Origin: Austropuccinia psidii | Lineage: Eukaryota; Basidiomycota; Pucciniomycetes; Pucciniales; Sphaerophragmiaceae | Direction of reading: 5' to 3' | Length of the DNA stretch: 64,000 bases | Assembly: GCA_023105745.1 (NCBI GenBank) | Contig: JALGQZ010000009.1 | Span: 49,139,467-49,203,466 of the forward strand | Part shown: piece by piece, positions 11,604 to 23,748 of the stretch | How positions within the stretch are numbered: position 1 is the stretch's first letter | Layout of the letters: every line of letters starts with the position of its first letter | The notes under the pieces: generated by a model | The model's input: only the letters and a program-made list of their open reading frames with translations | The model's database searches: none | Told to the model about the DNA's origin: nothing | Translations under genes and position numbers: made by a program

Positions 11604-14149
11604 TTAATGAATTGATTCATTCCAGCCCAATAAAAATTCCTCTCGACGAGCTTGAGGGTCTTCTACTGGCCAGGATGGCCAGCCAATGGTGAGTCATGAC
11701 GCTTTTGAAGAATATTTAGTTGGATTTCTTCATTTCTTGGGATTACCACTCTATCTTTGAATAACAATAACTTGGCTTTAAGCTCAAGAGAATAATAGGA
11801 CCCTGATTCACCTTTTGCTAGTTGCTTGAGTATTTTCTTTTAGTCTTTGTCTTGCCATACTTCTTTTTTAATCCGATAAACTATGTCTGAGAATATTTCA
11901 ACCTTTATTGAGAAGAATCTTGACTCTTGAATTCCATCTTTCTTGATTAATTTATGAAAATTCTGAGCATTCTTGCTGATGAAGTCCACCCCCCTCTCTG
12001 GGTACACATCTTCCTGAAGTGACAAGGCATCTGGTCAAGTGGCCAGCCTTTCTGGGCAGAAAGTGATAGGAAAATGAAACTCAGAAAGAAATTCAGCACA
12101 ACAGGCCTGACAACAAGTAAGAACTTTGGAAGAAATGAAATACTAAGGAGAAGAATTGTCTGTCAAGACCTCAAAAGAATTGGAAAGAGAAAGGAGGAAA
12201 GCTTTCCAGCGCTTGAGAGCACAAACTCTTACAAGTAGTTCCTTGTCATGAATTTCTTAGTTCAGATAAGCTGGGAGAAGCTTGCAGCTATCAAATGCAA
12301 TGGGATGATTTCCTGAGTCATTCACCTGAATCAGTACAGCACCCAGGGAATAATCAGAAGCATCAGTCTCTACAATAGTTGGTAGAGAAGGATTGAAATG
12401 AGAAAGGATAGGAGCAATTGTGAATGATTCTTTGAGTATTTGAAACTGACTAAGAGCTTCTTCATTGAAGATAAAAGGACAGTCTTTTTTGAGAAGGGAA
12501 GTGAGAGAAGTGATTTTTTTAGAGTAATTTTCAATGAAACAACAATAGAAATTGGCAAAGCCAAGAAAGTATTGTAGAGCTTTTATGTTCTTGGGCTGAG
12601 GTCAATTGAGGATTTTCTGAACTTTTGAAGAATCCATCTTGAGGCCATCACTTGAAACAACATAGCCCAAGTATTCCACACTTGAGGCATGGAATACACA
12701 CTTGGAGGCTTTAGAAAACAAATTATTCTCTCTCAGCCTTTGGAGGACAGAGGTCACATGTTTGACATGTTCTTCCTCAGAACTGGAGAAAACCATAATA
12801 TCATCTAGATAAACCACAACGAACACATCCAAAAAATCTGCAAATATATCATTCACTAGATTCTGGAAAGAAGCTGGAGCATTGATCAAACCAAATGGCA
12901 TGACCAGATACTCATAACTACCATACATGGCTCTAAAAGCAGTTAAGTGCTCATCCCCTCTTTGATTCTCAGAAGGTTATATGCACCACACAGATCCATC
13001 TTGGAGAAGATAGTGGCGCCGTTGAATACGGTAAGAAGCTGGTTCATTGGAGGAACAGGCTGCCTGTTCTTCCTAGTGACAGCATTGAGTTTGCAGTAGT
13101 CAACACACAAATGAAGACCTCCATTCTTTTTCTTGACAAAAAGAACAGGTGTGCCTGTTTAAGAGGAGCTTGGCCTTATGAAACCTTTCTCTAAACTCTC
13201 TGAAATGTAGGCCTGTAGTTTTTCTGACTCTTGATTTGATAATTAGTAGATAACACCAACTGCATGTAGAAGACCCTCCAGTTCAATATGATGATCACAG
13301 GTGCAGTGTGGAGGAAGTTTCTCTGCTTTCACCTTGGAGAATACATCCAAATATTGGCTATAAGCAGGAGGGAATACCTTCAACATAGTTTCAATTTCTT
13401 CTGGCTCTTCCTCCTCATCCCACTGCTCCTTCAGAGAGGCATGAAAAGATAAAGGAGGAAGGTCCATATCCCTTGAAAGAGCTGAAGTGAAGATATAGAA
13501 ACATCTGCTCCAACATCTTTTATCTCTTTGAATACTTCATCTCTTGATAGAAGTAATAACTGAGAGGGAATGATGGGAGGGATTTGGATATAAGAAGGAA
13601 GGGAAGGTGTCTTAAGTTCACCAACCAGAGAAACACTGTTGACAGCAGTGGCCAATGCATTACTAGCAGAAGATTTAATACCACTAGAATCCTTATGACT
13701 AGAATCATAGGTGATCAGTCCATTTATCCAATCAATGATGGAATTAAAATGGTAGAGGAAATAATAGCCCAATATCAGGTCTTCTCCCTTGGGTGACTCT
13801 ATGATCAAAAAGTCCCATTCAAAGTTTGGGAAGGAAGGCAAGTCAACTACCCACTTGGTATAATGAGTGATGAACAAGGAAGGGTATTTATTTGAATCCA
13901 GAATGAAAAGAGAAATATTCTCAGGGAGCTCTGACACAGTCAATGCGTACTTGAGAACAAAATTCTTTGAAATAAAAGAGCTTGGAGCACCAGAGTCAAT
14001 GAGAATACTATAAAAGATATCAGAGACAGAAGAAAAAATAAGAAATATAAAAGATTTCTTGACACTGGTCTTCAGAGTGCATAATTGTGCTTGTGAAGGA
14101 AATAAGTGAGAACCATTGAACACATCATGCTCCCCAATCAGGCTTTTCC

Positions 14150-15480
14150 CTGCTTGCTAGGGAAGACTCTTGATGATCCAGGCTTGTTCTGGGGTGTCTT
14201 GAAGCATTTTTTAATTTGTTTTTTTCCACCAAAATAAGTAAATAAGCCTTCTTTAATCCTCCTATACTTTTCAGAGCCAATTAACTTATTGTTCTTATTG
14301 AGGAGAGCATCATGAGGCTTGTCCTTTGAAGATTGAAATTTCTTGCCCTTCTTATTCTTCTTATGGTGAGGACTTTTTGAAGAAGAGCCTTGAGGAGGCC
14401 TTAAGGGATTGTATCCAGTGAAAGGAGGCTTCTTTTATTGATTGCCACCCTTTTCCTTCTGCCTCTCATGGTACCTGCTACCTAATTCCAAGGTGAAATC
14501 CATGAGTTCTTTAAGAGTTTCAAAAGCTCCAGGGTGAGAAGCCAGCTGCTCTAATAATATTTATGCCGATCCTCTTCTATAAACATGAATATAAGCCTTT
14601 TTCCCCAATCTCCAATTATTTAAATTAAGCTTCTGAAATCAGCAATGTACAAAGAAACATGACCACTTTCCTTCATCCTCAAATTGTACAACTCTTTTTC
14701 AGCTTCACTGACTTCATTGGGGTCACCAAATAGAGTGAATTGTTGGGTTTAAAACAATTGCCCATTATTGAGGGGGTAGGAAGGATCTTCATTGGAAATA
14801 ATTGGAAGATAAGGTTCAATCCCTTTTCTAGCTCTACCAGTGAGAAAAGAAGTTGAGTAAAGAACTTTATTCCTGTCAGAGAACAAATTTGCTGAATCAT
14901 TATGGAGAATCAATTGACAGGATTGGATCAATCCTCTCAATTTATGGGCTTGAGTATCATCAAAAGAATCAGGTGCCTTCATTGATGGAGTCTTGAATGC
15001 AGGGGCTTTGAAATTCTCCCTGAGAGTGACTTCTTGAGTTAGCTGTCCCATGAATTGAGTCATCTGCTCCATCATCTTGAGGCAATTTGGTTCAGCTTGA
15101 GAGACAAGAGGTTGATTATAATGGGATATATTTGAAGCTTCAAAAGCCTCAGGGGCACCTGCCAAGGCAGATTCCACTTCAGTTTCCTCAGACTCCTCCC
15201 CTTCTTCATCTTCAGCTTCTCCCAATCTACTTCTAGGCCCTTGAGAAATGCTTGGATAAACACCCAACAAGCCAGAGAATGATCTTGATCTTCTTGAATT
15301 TACACCTCCTCTTCTGGAGGGTTCTCATCCTTCCATTGGTGGTCCTCTGTCCAAATTTGCACTCAGTTGATGAACTCATGGTGTGTGGTCAAGAGGAGCC
15401 CTTTCTGTAGGAGTAAGAACAGCTTGATGTCTTTGAGATCTTTTATTCTTGGCTGGGGGCTATGCTGAACTGGAATTATT
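14150..15480 (-). pseudogene. gag of retrotransposon A, broken
   Basis: The longest open part (15270-14749) has an acidic N-terminal stretch (EDEEGEESEETEVESAL). A capsid-like region follows (KTPSMKAPDSFDDTQAHKLRGLIQSCQLIL), which matches the retrotransposon-gag fold region of B and C. Downstream remnants include a DKPHSALL-type linker near 14290; the zinc-knuckle region is decayed. Gag forms the virus-like particle that packages the RNA. The frame is broken by stops near 14740 and 14560. Confidence 0.8.
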
Positions 15481-16271
15481 AAAGAATAAGAAAACGAACT
15501 TGATGGTACATGAAAATAAAGAATCGAAAGCTTGGAAAAATTAATATCAATAAAATTCTTTATGAATATTGAGGAATCAATAAAAAGTCTTGAGGTGAAG
15601 TCAAATTAAATCAATCAATCAATCAATTTAGTAGATATCAACAGTAAATTCAAATCAAATATCAATAAATCATGAAGAATTCAATAATCAATAATAACTC
15701 AATGTCTTCAATAAAGATCAATGTCTTGAGGAATCAATCGATAAATCAATATCTTCAGGAATTAGTTCAATATCTTCATGAATAAGATCAGTCAATAATA
15801 AAATCAATTTTTGAGGATAATCAGTATCTTGAGGAATTAAAATCAGTCAATCGACCCAATCCAAACAGAATCCTGAATCACTGAATCAATAACCCAATCC
15901 AAACAGAATCCTTAATCACTGAATCAATAACCCAATCCAAACAGAATCCTGAATCACTGAATCAATAACCCAAATAAATCCCAATCAATCAACCAATCAA
16001 TGAAAAGCCCTAGTAAGACATGAATAAGCAAATAAAAGGGAAATTTGATTTGATAAAGAAAATTGAGAATGAAATTGAGATTGTCAGAAATGATTAAGAA
16101 ATGCAAAGAATCAATTTTCATTTGAATAAAATGAATGAGATGAAAATTGATGAGATAAAAATCATAATCATGAAGAATCATAAAGTCATAAAAGAGTCAT
16201 AATTTGAATAATGAGATAAATGAATTTAAATGAATGAAAAGAAAGAAGAAAATATGAGCTAATTAATTAAA
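15481..16271 (-). other. 5' leader of retrotransposon A
   Basis: Untranslated AT-rich leader with many TCAATAAATCAA-like degenerate short repeats, including a 49-bp unit (about 15850-15995: CAATCCAAACAGAATCCTGA and flanks) repeated about three times. Its first bases inside the LTR (16271-16257, minus) are the putative primer-binding site. I see no open gene. Confidence 0.6.
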
Positions 16272-17015
16272 TGTCACAGGGGCTCTTCTAAGTGAAGAGG
16301 GCCTGGCACTCAGTAAACTGGGACTTACTTATGGAGGGCTCAAGATATGGTAAATTGGAAATACACTTAAGAGTGTAATAAGATGAAATTATTAAATAAA
16401 GGAATATAAGACAGAAGCAACAAATCAATAAGAGTAAGAAATAAAAGAGCAAACCACAAACAATTCTAAGTCTAATGTTTCAACCTGTAAGAATGGAAAG
16501 AGAAGGGTTAATAAGGATATGGCCACCCAGCTCATACTGTACAGGCAAAGAAAGAAAATGCAAAGGCTAACTTAAAATGAAATGAATATAATCCCCAAAA
16601 TAATGATAATAATATTCATAAAATAATAAATAAACTAAATTAATTCACTTGGGAAAAGTCCCCAGGGGGAGAAAGATGGGCTGGTATGTGTGAGAATCAC
16701 CAGCCCTGATCCAGACAGAGAATTTTCATGAGAATGATTGATGATTTAATGGATTCTGACCAATTCAGGTCTTGTACAGCTGTACAGGATCTGTACAAGA
16801 GGTGTGGTGGTATTGAATGATCATACAGTTTCAGGATGGTTTATTCAAACTGTATTGGGTAATTCCAACCTGTATTGATGAACCAGACTGTATGCATGTT
16901 TCAGAAAAGAAGATTTTTGAAGCTGAATGCTGATAAAAATGGTGGATTTGCTGGTTTGATGTGTTTAAGTGGGTGTAAGTATGAATACCCTTACCCCTGA
17001 CTAGTGGTTGTTACA
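16272..17015 (-). repeat. 5' LTR of retrotransposon A
   Basis: 744 bp, the partner of 4950-5698, followed by the TATTG duplication at 17016-17020. Small indels and point differences separate the two LTRs, so the insertion is not very recent. Confidence 0.92.
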
Positions 17016-17020
17016 TATTG

Positions 17021-17615
17021 GCATGATTCAACATATTATGAAATATCATGCATGCAATCACCACCTTTCCCATGGGGTTAATAATAATTGAAATCTATTT
17101 TTTAATTGTCCAAATGCTTGTTTGACTATCATTGTTTTTAATAAAACTAGTTAAATTGTTTTATACAAATATGTGTATAAAAGACCTTGTAGAAAAATGA
17201 CAGAAGTTGAACTCAACATATTCCCTATTTGGCTTTTTGTGTAAAGGTGTCAGGATTGGGACCTTGTATTAATAACCAGAATCCCCAATTAGAATGCAGT
17301 CATCTAGGAATATTGGAATGCAATTCATCAAGTCTCTCCCTACTTTTGATTTATGGAAAATCCTCTTATCATGGAATGAGCCCATCAGTCCACCATATAC
17401 CTTCCCCAAAGACAAATCGATTATCTTTAATTGATATTAATTTAGCTAGATAACTTAAATTACAAAATTTCTCTTGAGCATAAACAATAAATTTAAATGT
17501 AATTAAATGAAACCCCTGCGCATTTAAATATTAATTCCATTTTAAATCACCTTGTGCCATTATTGGTATATGGGTGCCTTCTGTTTCACAGATAATATTT
17601 GAAATACTATTCCTC
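17021..17615 (-). pseudogene. Harbinger transposase, middle fragment
   Basis: Minus-strand frames read, in order, NIICETEGTHIPIMAQG (the GTHIPI signature after the N-terminal region), FVFGEGIWW, DCILIGDSGY (second catalytic region), and IACMIFHNML (the C-terminal CMILHN-type motif). All are landmarks of the HARBI1/DDE_Tnp_4 family. Several stops and shifts show it is dead. It is bounded on both sides by retrotransposons whose TSDs join its frame to the fragments at 27482 and 4944. Confidence 0.75.
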
Positions 17616-17620
17616 TTCTG
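17616..17620 (+). repeat. TSD of retrotransposon B (TTCTG)
   Basis: TTCTG is repeated at 27477-27481 outside the other LTR. Confidence 0.9.
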
Positions 17621-19210
17621 TGTCACAGGGGCTCTTATGGAAGCAAGAAGGCCTGGCACTCAGGAATCAAGAAATCACTTGGAGGGCTCCAAAAGATAAA
17701 GGAATAATAAAGATTCAATTTCTTTAAAGAAGAAGAGTGGAAAAGACAGGTATGCCAAAGATAAAAGAAAAGAATAAGAAGCCAAAGGCCAAAGATAATA
17801 AAGGAAGCCAACCAAGTGAATCCTCAATTCACTGTTTCAACCTTCCAGAAAAGGAATGGAATTGGTAAAGGATATGACCACCACTATCCACCGACAGGCA
17901 AGGAAGCAAAAAGAGAAAGGGTGCTAATGACTGACTTAAGATTATCAGTATTAACTTTAATAAGGTAAAAGAAAATAAGGATAAAAATAAATCCAATATA
18001 TTAATTAACTGGGGAAAAAGTCACCAGGTGATGAAAGGTGGCCGGTATATGTGAAAACTTGAAAGATTGATCCTGTAAGGTGAATCAGTTGACTGTATTT
18101 TCCAAATCGGGAAATAAAGTTATGGCCATATTGAAATTTGAACTGTGTGATGGAATTCACACAGTGGAATGTGAAATGGCCCAATTGGGCCTAGGCCATA
18201 CAGGTTGATTGAATGAGGCCTGTACGGATGAATTGAGTTGTCCAAGGAGTATTGAAATACTTGATGCCTTGACAACTGATTGAATTTATGTAATAACTCT
18301 TTAGAATTGCCCCTTTTGAATAATCCTGAATAATGTACCAACCCAACTCCTGCAGATACAGGTGGTTGGGATCCTTGAAGAGTCTTCTGATTGCCACCAT
18401 AACTTGTCAGACTGAGGAGTTGAATAATCCTCCTTTGAGATGGGTGTTGGACTTTGAGACCTTGATATTGGATTGTGGAATTTGGTCCTGAAAACGTCAC
18501 CATTAAATTGCTGAGCAAAAATGGTGCATAATGGTATACAATACCATATATGCACCACTCCTGCAACCTTGAGTACGGAGTGCATGGAGGAATGAAAGAA
18601 TTTCCCTTGAGTTGGGAAAAAGGCTTGCTGAGCTGGTCTGGTGGCCTCTGGTGGTTGCCAGAGGCCATGGCTGGAAATATGGTCCATGGTGGTCCATGGC
18701 CAAAAATGGGTCCTACGGGATTTATGGCCAAATTGGTGTCCAACAGGTCTTTGGCCAATTTTGGCTCAGGTGGGTCCAATTGTGGTTTGGGACCCACCTG
18801 GCTTCCCCCTTTTGACCTCATTTGATTAGGCCAAAAGGGGCCTAATTGGCCTGCGGACCGCGGCCCATGGGACGTAGGAGCCGTAGGGGGCCTCAATGGC
18901 CTAAAAAGGCCATTTAGGCCAAAACCCCCTTAATGGAAAGGGGTGGCCCAGATTGGATGGAGATGGCTAGGGGGGCCTGGAGGCCCCTAGAAGACAAAAG
19001 GACCCCCCAGGCCCAAAATCAAAGATAAAGGCCTGGGGGTTGGTGATATGGAAATTGGCCAAGGAGGCCAATGATGGCAGGATATGGCCAAATGGCCATA
19101 AGGCACCAAAGGGGACCAATTTGCCATAAAAGATATGGTGTGGCCAATTGGTCCCAGGTTGGAATTGCCGCAACACCCATGGAGGAGGGTCAATCTTCAT
19201 GGTTGTGACA
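17621..19210 (-). repeat. 3' LTR of retrotransposon B
   Basis: 1,590 bp, TGTCACAGGG...GGTTGTGACA. A GC-rich middle (about 18640-19100) is dense in GGCC, GGCCA and CCATGG motifs. It contains the same CCCCAG-TTAATTAA arrangement as A and C (17997-18022). A polypurine tract (minus AAGGTAGGGGGGTAC) abuts it at 19211. The 258-codon frame at 18896-18120 is treated as fortuitous. Confidence 0.92.
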
Positions 19211-19961
19211 GTACCCCCCTACCTTGAATGGTGAGCTCCTGAGCACCAAGATAAGGTAGAAGCCTGTTGAGGCTGTTGAGAAGGATTGGACAGAGGGATT
19301 CCAGATATATTTTAATCTTGCAAAGAAAATTTTGAACTGATAATAATGTTGGCATATGAATTGAGGTTGATGTAGTCTTCTCTTGACATTTGGCTTTGAA
19401 AATGTTGAAGGATTGAATTTGACGTAGAATTTTGGTATAAAGATTATAATAAAAGAAATTTAAGGAAAAAGAAGAAATAAAGATAAAGAAACAGATAGAA
19501 AGAAAGAAAAATAAAAAATAAAAAATCAATTTTGAGGGGGGAGTCCAATCTTCATCACGGATTTTGACAGTTGATTTTGAAAGTGGCCAAGGACCTGGAT
19601 AAAAGAATTTGATGCCAGGTGCTCACAGAGTGGCCAAGGTGATGTTTTGAAAAGATTGTAGACCCCTCAGGGAAGTGCACACCAGGAGAGGAACTTACTT
19701 TTAGTAGTTGCCACTCCCGCCAGTGCCATAATTAAGAATATGAATTTGATAAGGAGTGTATTGAATTGGAAACTTGGAAAGGAAAATAAAAGTGAAATGG
19801 TCCATTTGCCCAAGTGAAAAATGGCCATTATTTGGAAATGATGTTGAAAGCCAGGTCAACTAATCTGTGTCCAAATGGCAAATTGCTCACAGAGTGGCAA
19901 AGGTGATGCTTACAACAAAGAAGAGTAGAATACCCCTAAAGGTGCATACCAGGAGTGGGAC
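19211..19961 (-). other. 3' untranslated region of retrotransposon B with polypurine tract and duplicated block
   Basis: Holds a polypurine tract next to the LTR and two imperfect copies of the ~120-bp block (about 19600-19725 and 19880-19995) that also follows the chromodomain in A and C. No open gene; the antisense accessory gene is missing here. Confidence 0.6.
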
Positions 19962-21533
19962 TTACTTTTGGTAATTCCTCTCCCCACCAAGCACCATAAA
20001 ATGATCAAGCTTTTGAAGAATTGGGTCCTGGCTTGTCAGGATACAAAGAATGGAAATCTTTGACAAGTTCAGGACAATTCTTGAGGTTTTTGGCTGGCTC
20101 CCAAGTGGATCTTTCTGGGTCTTGACTGAAACCTTTCCATTCCACCAGATACTATAATTTTCCTCTCTTGAGCTTTGAATCCAGTATTTGAGAGACTTCC
20201 CATTCCTCTTCTTCTTCAATGATAATTGGAGGAGGAGGCTCTTGATGCCGATTTGGGATTGCTGATGTCTTGACTGGTTCCAAGAGTGAGATATGGAAGA
20301 CTGGGTGGATGGATTTCCATTGAGGTGGTAAGCATGAGAACTGACTTTCTTCAAGATTGGAAAAGGACACAACCATCTTTTGGATAGTTTTTTGGTGGGT
20401 CTGGTTGATTTGATATTCTTGGAAGAAAGCCATACCATGTCACCAGGATTGAAAGCAGGTGGACTTGCTCTACCTTTATCTGCATACCTCTTAAACCGGT
20501 TTATGGCAGCTTCAAGTTCTCTCTTGACATCTTGCTGTACTGATTGGATTTTTGTTGATAACTTTCCAGCAGGAGTATCTTGAGTGATATGAGCTGAGTC
20601 AAATTGTGGATCTCTTCCATAAACAGTGAAAAACAGGGATTGCTTGGTTGAAGAGTGATCAGAATTATTGTAGGCAAATTCAGCCAGAGGGAGCCAGGTG
20701 TTACAATCATCTTGATGATAACTGACATACATCCAAAGATACTGTTCTAGTATCTGATTTACCCTCTCTGTCTGTCCATCAGTTTCTGGATGATAAGCAG
20801 TTGACAAGTCTCTTGAAATCTTGAGCTGCTGACAAAGATTGGTCAAAAAAGAAGAAACAAAGAGTGAACCTCTCTCACTGACAAGGCTTAACAGAAGGCC
20901 ATGCTTTGAAAAGATATTCTTGATGAATAAATGGGCCGAATCCAGGGAAGTGATTGAAGACATTGTTGGAATAAAAACTGCCACTTTTGAGAATCTGTCC
21001 ACTATGACCAGGATTGAATCAAAGGAATTGGACAGTGGCAGTTGAGTGATGAAGTCCATTAAAAGACAAATCCAAGGACCATTTGGAATTGGAAGTTGTT
21101 TGAGGAATCCAAACTTCTTATGATGAATATTCTTGTCTTCTGAGCACTGTTGACAGGATGAAACATAATCCTTGATAAATTGAGTCATGCCGGACCAGTG
21201 GGAATCCCGCTTGACAAGTTTGAGAGTCTTCTCTTGGCCAGGGTGGCCAGCTAGAGGAGAATTGTGACACTTTTGAAGAATACTAAGTTGAATTGTGGAG
21301 TCATTTGGGACTACCACCCAATATTTGAAGAGAAGAAGTTGGGAAGAGGAATCAAGAGAATAATCTTGGACAGATTTACCTTTACCCAAATCTTCAAGGA
21401 TACTTCTGTACTGAGGATCTTGCCATAATTTCTTATGGATTGAATCAATCAGATTTGAAAAAGATTCCACCTTGACTGAAAAATATTTTGAGGGTTGAAC
21501 TTCATCTTGCTTAATGATTTGTTGAAAATTCAT
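19962..21533 (-). pseudogene. Integrase and chromodomain of retrotransposon B
   Basis: One 523-codon frame covers most of the integrase. It has the zinc-binding HPGQEKTLKLVKRDSHW...SSCQQC segment, then the core with LMDFITQLP (first Asp), LVSERGSLF, and HPETDGQTERVNQ (catalytic Glu). At the second catalytic position the usual SDRG is SERG, which would disable strand transfer. After a frameshift near 20430, the minus-strand frame 20433-20152 continues with KSIHPVFHISLLEP and EEEWEVSQILDSKLKRGK. It then runs past a stop into a chromodomain (YLVEWKGFSQDPERSTWEP). The chromodomain would bind histone marks and bias integration toward heterochromatin. The frame shift and the Asp-to-Glu change make it inactive. 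Confidence 0.88.
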
Positions 21534-23007
21534 TGGATTCTTGCTGATGAAATCCTCCCCCTCTCCGGATAGACGTCGTCCCGAAATGATAAGGCATCCG
21601 GAAGAGTAGCTAGGCGGCCAGGGCGGTAAGTGATTGAAAAATGAAATTCAGCCCAACGGGCTTGACGGCGAGTGAGTACTTTGGAGGTCATGAAGTATTG
21701 AAGGGAAGAGTGATTGGTGAGAACTTCAAAAGGGGAAGACAGTGAAAGAAGAAAAGCCCTCCAGCACTTGAGAGCCCAGACGATGCCAAGGAGTTCCTTG
21801 TCATGAATTTCATAATTGAGCTCTTCTGGGATAAGCTTGCGGCTGTCAAATGCAATGGGATGTTTTCCTGAGTCAGAGACCTGACTCAGTACAGCATCCA
21901 AAGCATAATCTGATGCATCGGTCTCTACAATGGTGGGTAGAGAAGGATTGGAGCAGTGGTGAAAGGCTCTTTGAGTTGGTGAAACGGACTGAGAGCTTCC
22001 TCATTGAGGGGAAAAAATGAATCTTTCTTGAGGAAATGGGTGAGTGAACTGATCTTCTTTGAATAATTCTTGATGAAACGGCGGTAGAAATTGGCAAAGC
22101 CAAGGAAGGATTGAAGAGCCTTGAGGTTTCTTGGAGGCAGCCAATTGAGAATCTGCTGGACTTTTGCTTGGTCCATCTTGAGGCCTTCAGAAGAAACTAC
22201 ATAACCAAGATATTCCACACTTGAAACATGAAACAGGCATTTGGACGCCTTAGCAAAAAGGTTATTGGCTCTGAGTCTGGAAAGACCAGTGGACACATGA
22301 GTGACATGTTCTTCCTCAGATTTGGAAAAGACCATAATGTCATCCAAATAAACCACAACATAAACATCAAGAAGATCTTGAAAGATATCATTGACAAGAT
22401 TTTGAAAAGAAGCAGCAGAATTGGTGAGCCCAAATGGCATAACCAAGTACTCAAAACTGCCATATTTAGTTTTAAAACAAGTCAAGTGTTCATCACCCTC
22501 CTTGATTCTGAGCAGGTTATATGCACCACACAAATCAATCTTGGAGAAGATATAAGAACCATTAAAAACATTGAGGAGCTGATTCATAGGGGGAACAGGA
22601 TACTTGTTCTTCCTAGTAACAGCATTGAGTTTGTGGTAATCAACACACAAATGGAGGCCACCATCTTTCTTTTTGACAAAGAGGACAGGTGCTCCTGTTG
22701 AAGAGGAGCTTGGCCGGATGAAACCTTTCTCTACATTCTCTGAAATGTATTCCCTGAGTGTATCTGACTCTTGTTTGGATAAAGAGTAGATCACCCCAGC
22801 TGGAGGTAGAGACCCCTCCAGCTCAATATGATGATCACAGGCCCGGTGAGGAGGAAGTTTTTCTGCTTTCAACTTGGAGAATACATCCAAGTATTGGTGA
22901 TAGACAGAATGAACAACCTTCATCATGGTTTCTACTTCTTCTGGCTCTTGCTCTTCATCCCACAACTCCTCCAGGGAATCATGATAAGATGAAGGAGGAA
23001 GGTCCAT
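21530..23007 (-). pseudogene. Reverse transcriptase and RNase H of retrotransposon B
   Basis: The 360-codon frame 23007-21925 carries the complete RT core: [20 protein letters not shown] (fingers), [15 protein letters not shown] (first Asp), LVMPFGLTNSAASF, and [11 protein letters not shown] with the YLDD catalytic pair. A frameshift near 21910 separates it from the RNase H frame 21901-21530 (DAVLSQV...IAFDSRKL...[13 protein letters not shown]...VLTNHSSL), where NHSS replaces the usual DHSS active-site Asp. It copies retrotransposon RNA to DNA and removes the template. The protein is nearly complete but cannot be made in one frame. Confidence 0.9.
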
Positions 23008-23097
23008 ATTCCCAAATAGGAGATGAAGTGAAGATACAGAATTATCTTCTCCAACATCTTGAATCTCTTTGAAGACTTCATCTCCAGATAATGGTAA

Positions 23098-23748
23098 TTA
23101 CTGATGGGAATTAAGGGAAGGAATATGGACAGAAGATGGAATTGATGGTGTTCTAGAATCACCAACCAGAGCTGCACATGATTTGGCAGAAGAAGAGTCA
23201 TTACGGAAAGAATTAGGAGGATCACAATAGTCCTTATGATCAGCATTAAAGGTGATCAGCCCTTGACTCCAATCAATAGAAGGATTAAAGTGATTTAGAA
23301 AGTCAAAGCCCAATATGAGGTCTTCTCCCTTGGGAGTATCAATGACTAAAAAGTCCCATTCAAAGCTTGGGAAGGAAGGGAGCTCAACCATATATTTAGT
23401 ATGGTGAGTCACAAATAAGGAAGGGGACTCAGAGGGGTCCAAGATGATAAGAGGTATCTTCTCTGGAAGTTCTGATGTAGTCAATGAGTACTTGTGAACA
23501 AACTGCTTTGCAATAAATGAGTGTGTAGCACCAGAATCAATGAGAATACTGTAAAAAACATCAGAAAGAGAAGGAAAAACAAAAAATTTAAGAGAATTTT
23601 TGACACCAGTATTCAGAATGCACAATTGTGCTCTGGAAGGAAAACTGTGAAGACCATTGAACACAACATGGTCTCCACTCAGGCTTTTCCCTGGCTGGGA
23701 AATTAGCCTGACGGTTGGGTAAGCTTGTTTTGAGGTCTTTTGAAGCAA
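23098..23748 (-). pseudogene. Retropepsin-like protease of retrotransposon B
   Basis: A 216-codon frame with YSILIDSGATHSFIAKQF (active-site DSG, about residues 70-76) and LILGFDFLNHFNPSIDW, the distal ILG flap-end motif of Ty3/gypsy aspartic proteases. It would cut the Gag-Pol polyprotein. It lies between gag and RT, and the RT frame begins about 90 bp downstream after a break. Confidence 0.85.

Larger units (their letters stand above)
8480..14123 (-). pseudogene. pol of retrotransposon A (protease, RT, RNase H, integrase, chromodomain), broken
   Basis: In sense order: aspartic protease around 14025 (ILIDSGAPSSFI, the DSG active site) and reverse transcriptase 13467-12600 with the YLDD box ([11 protein letters not shown], about 12800). 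RNase H-like sequence follows at about 12590-12040, then the start of the integrase (12025-11604, with a HPGQ zinc-finger region). The 9681-11603 solo LTR then interrupts it, and the integrase resumes at 9675 with SSCQQCSRNK. The integrase core includes VSDRGSLF (about 9370). A chromodomain remnant (EDPERTAWEPASNL-type) lies near 8700-8510. Frameshifts and stops break the frame in many places. Together the domains would copy RNA to DNA, cleave the polyprotein, integrate, and target chromatin by the chromodomain. Confidence 0.88.
4950..17015 (-). mobile_element. Ty3/gypsy chromovirus-like retrotransposon A
   Basis: The element is 12,066 bp. Its LTRs lie at 4950-5698 and 16272-17015 and start and end TG...CA in sense orientation. 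A 5-bp TSD, TATTG, flanks them. Sense runs right to left: 5' LTR, leader, gag, protease, RT, RNase H, integrase, chromodomain, an oppositely oriented accessory gene, polypurine tract, 3' LTR. The order protease-RT-RNase H-integrase-chromodomain identifies a Ty3/gypsy chromovirus. All frames carry stops or shifts, so the copy is dead. A 1.9-kb solo LTR of another family interrupts the integrase at 9681-11603. It inserted in the Harbinger transposase gene. Confidence 0.93.

Noticed and set aside
18120..18896. 258-codon minus-strand frame in the 3' LTR of B (and 26174-26980 in the 5' LTR)
   Set aside because: Both lie in the LTRs and are shared because LTRs are copies of each other. The composition is low-complexity and GGCC-driven, and overlapping open frames on the other strand are similarly long.
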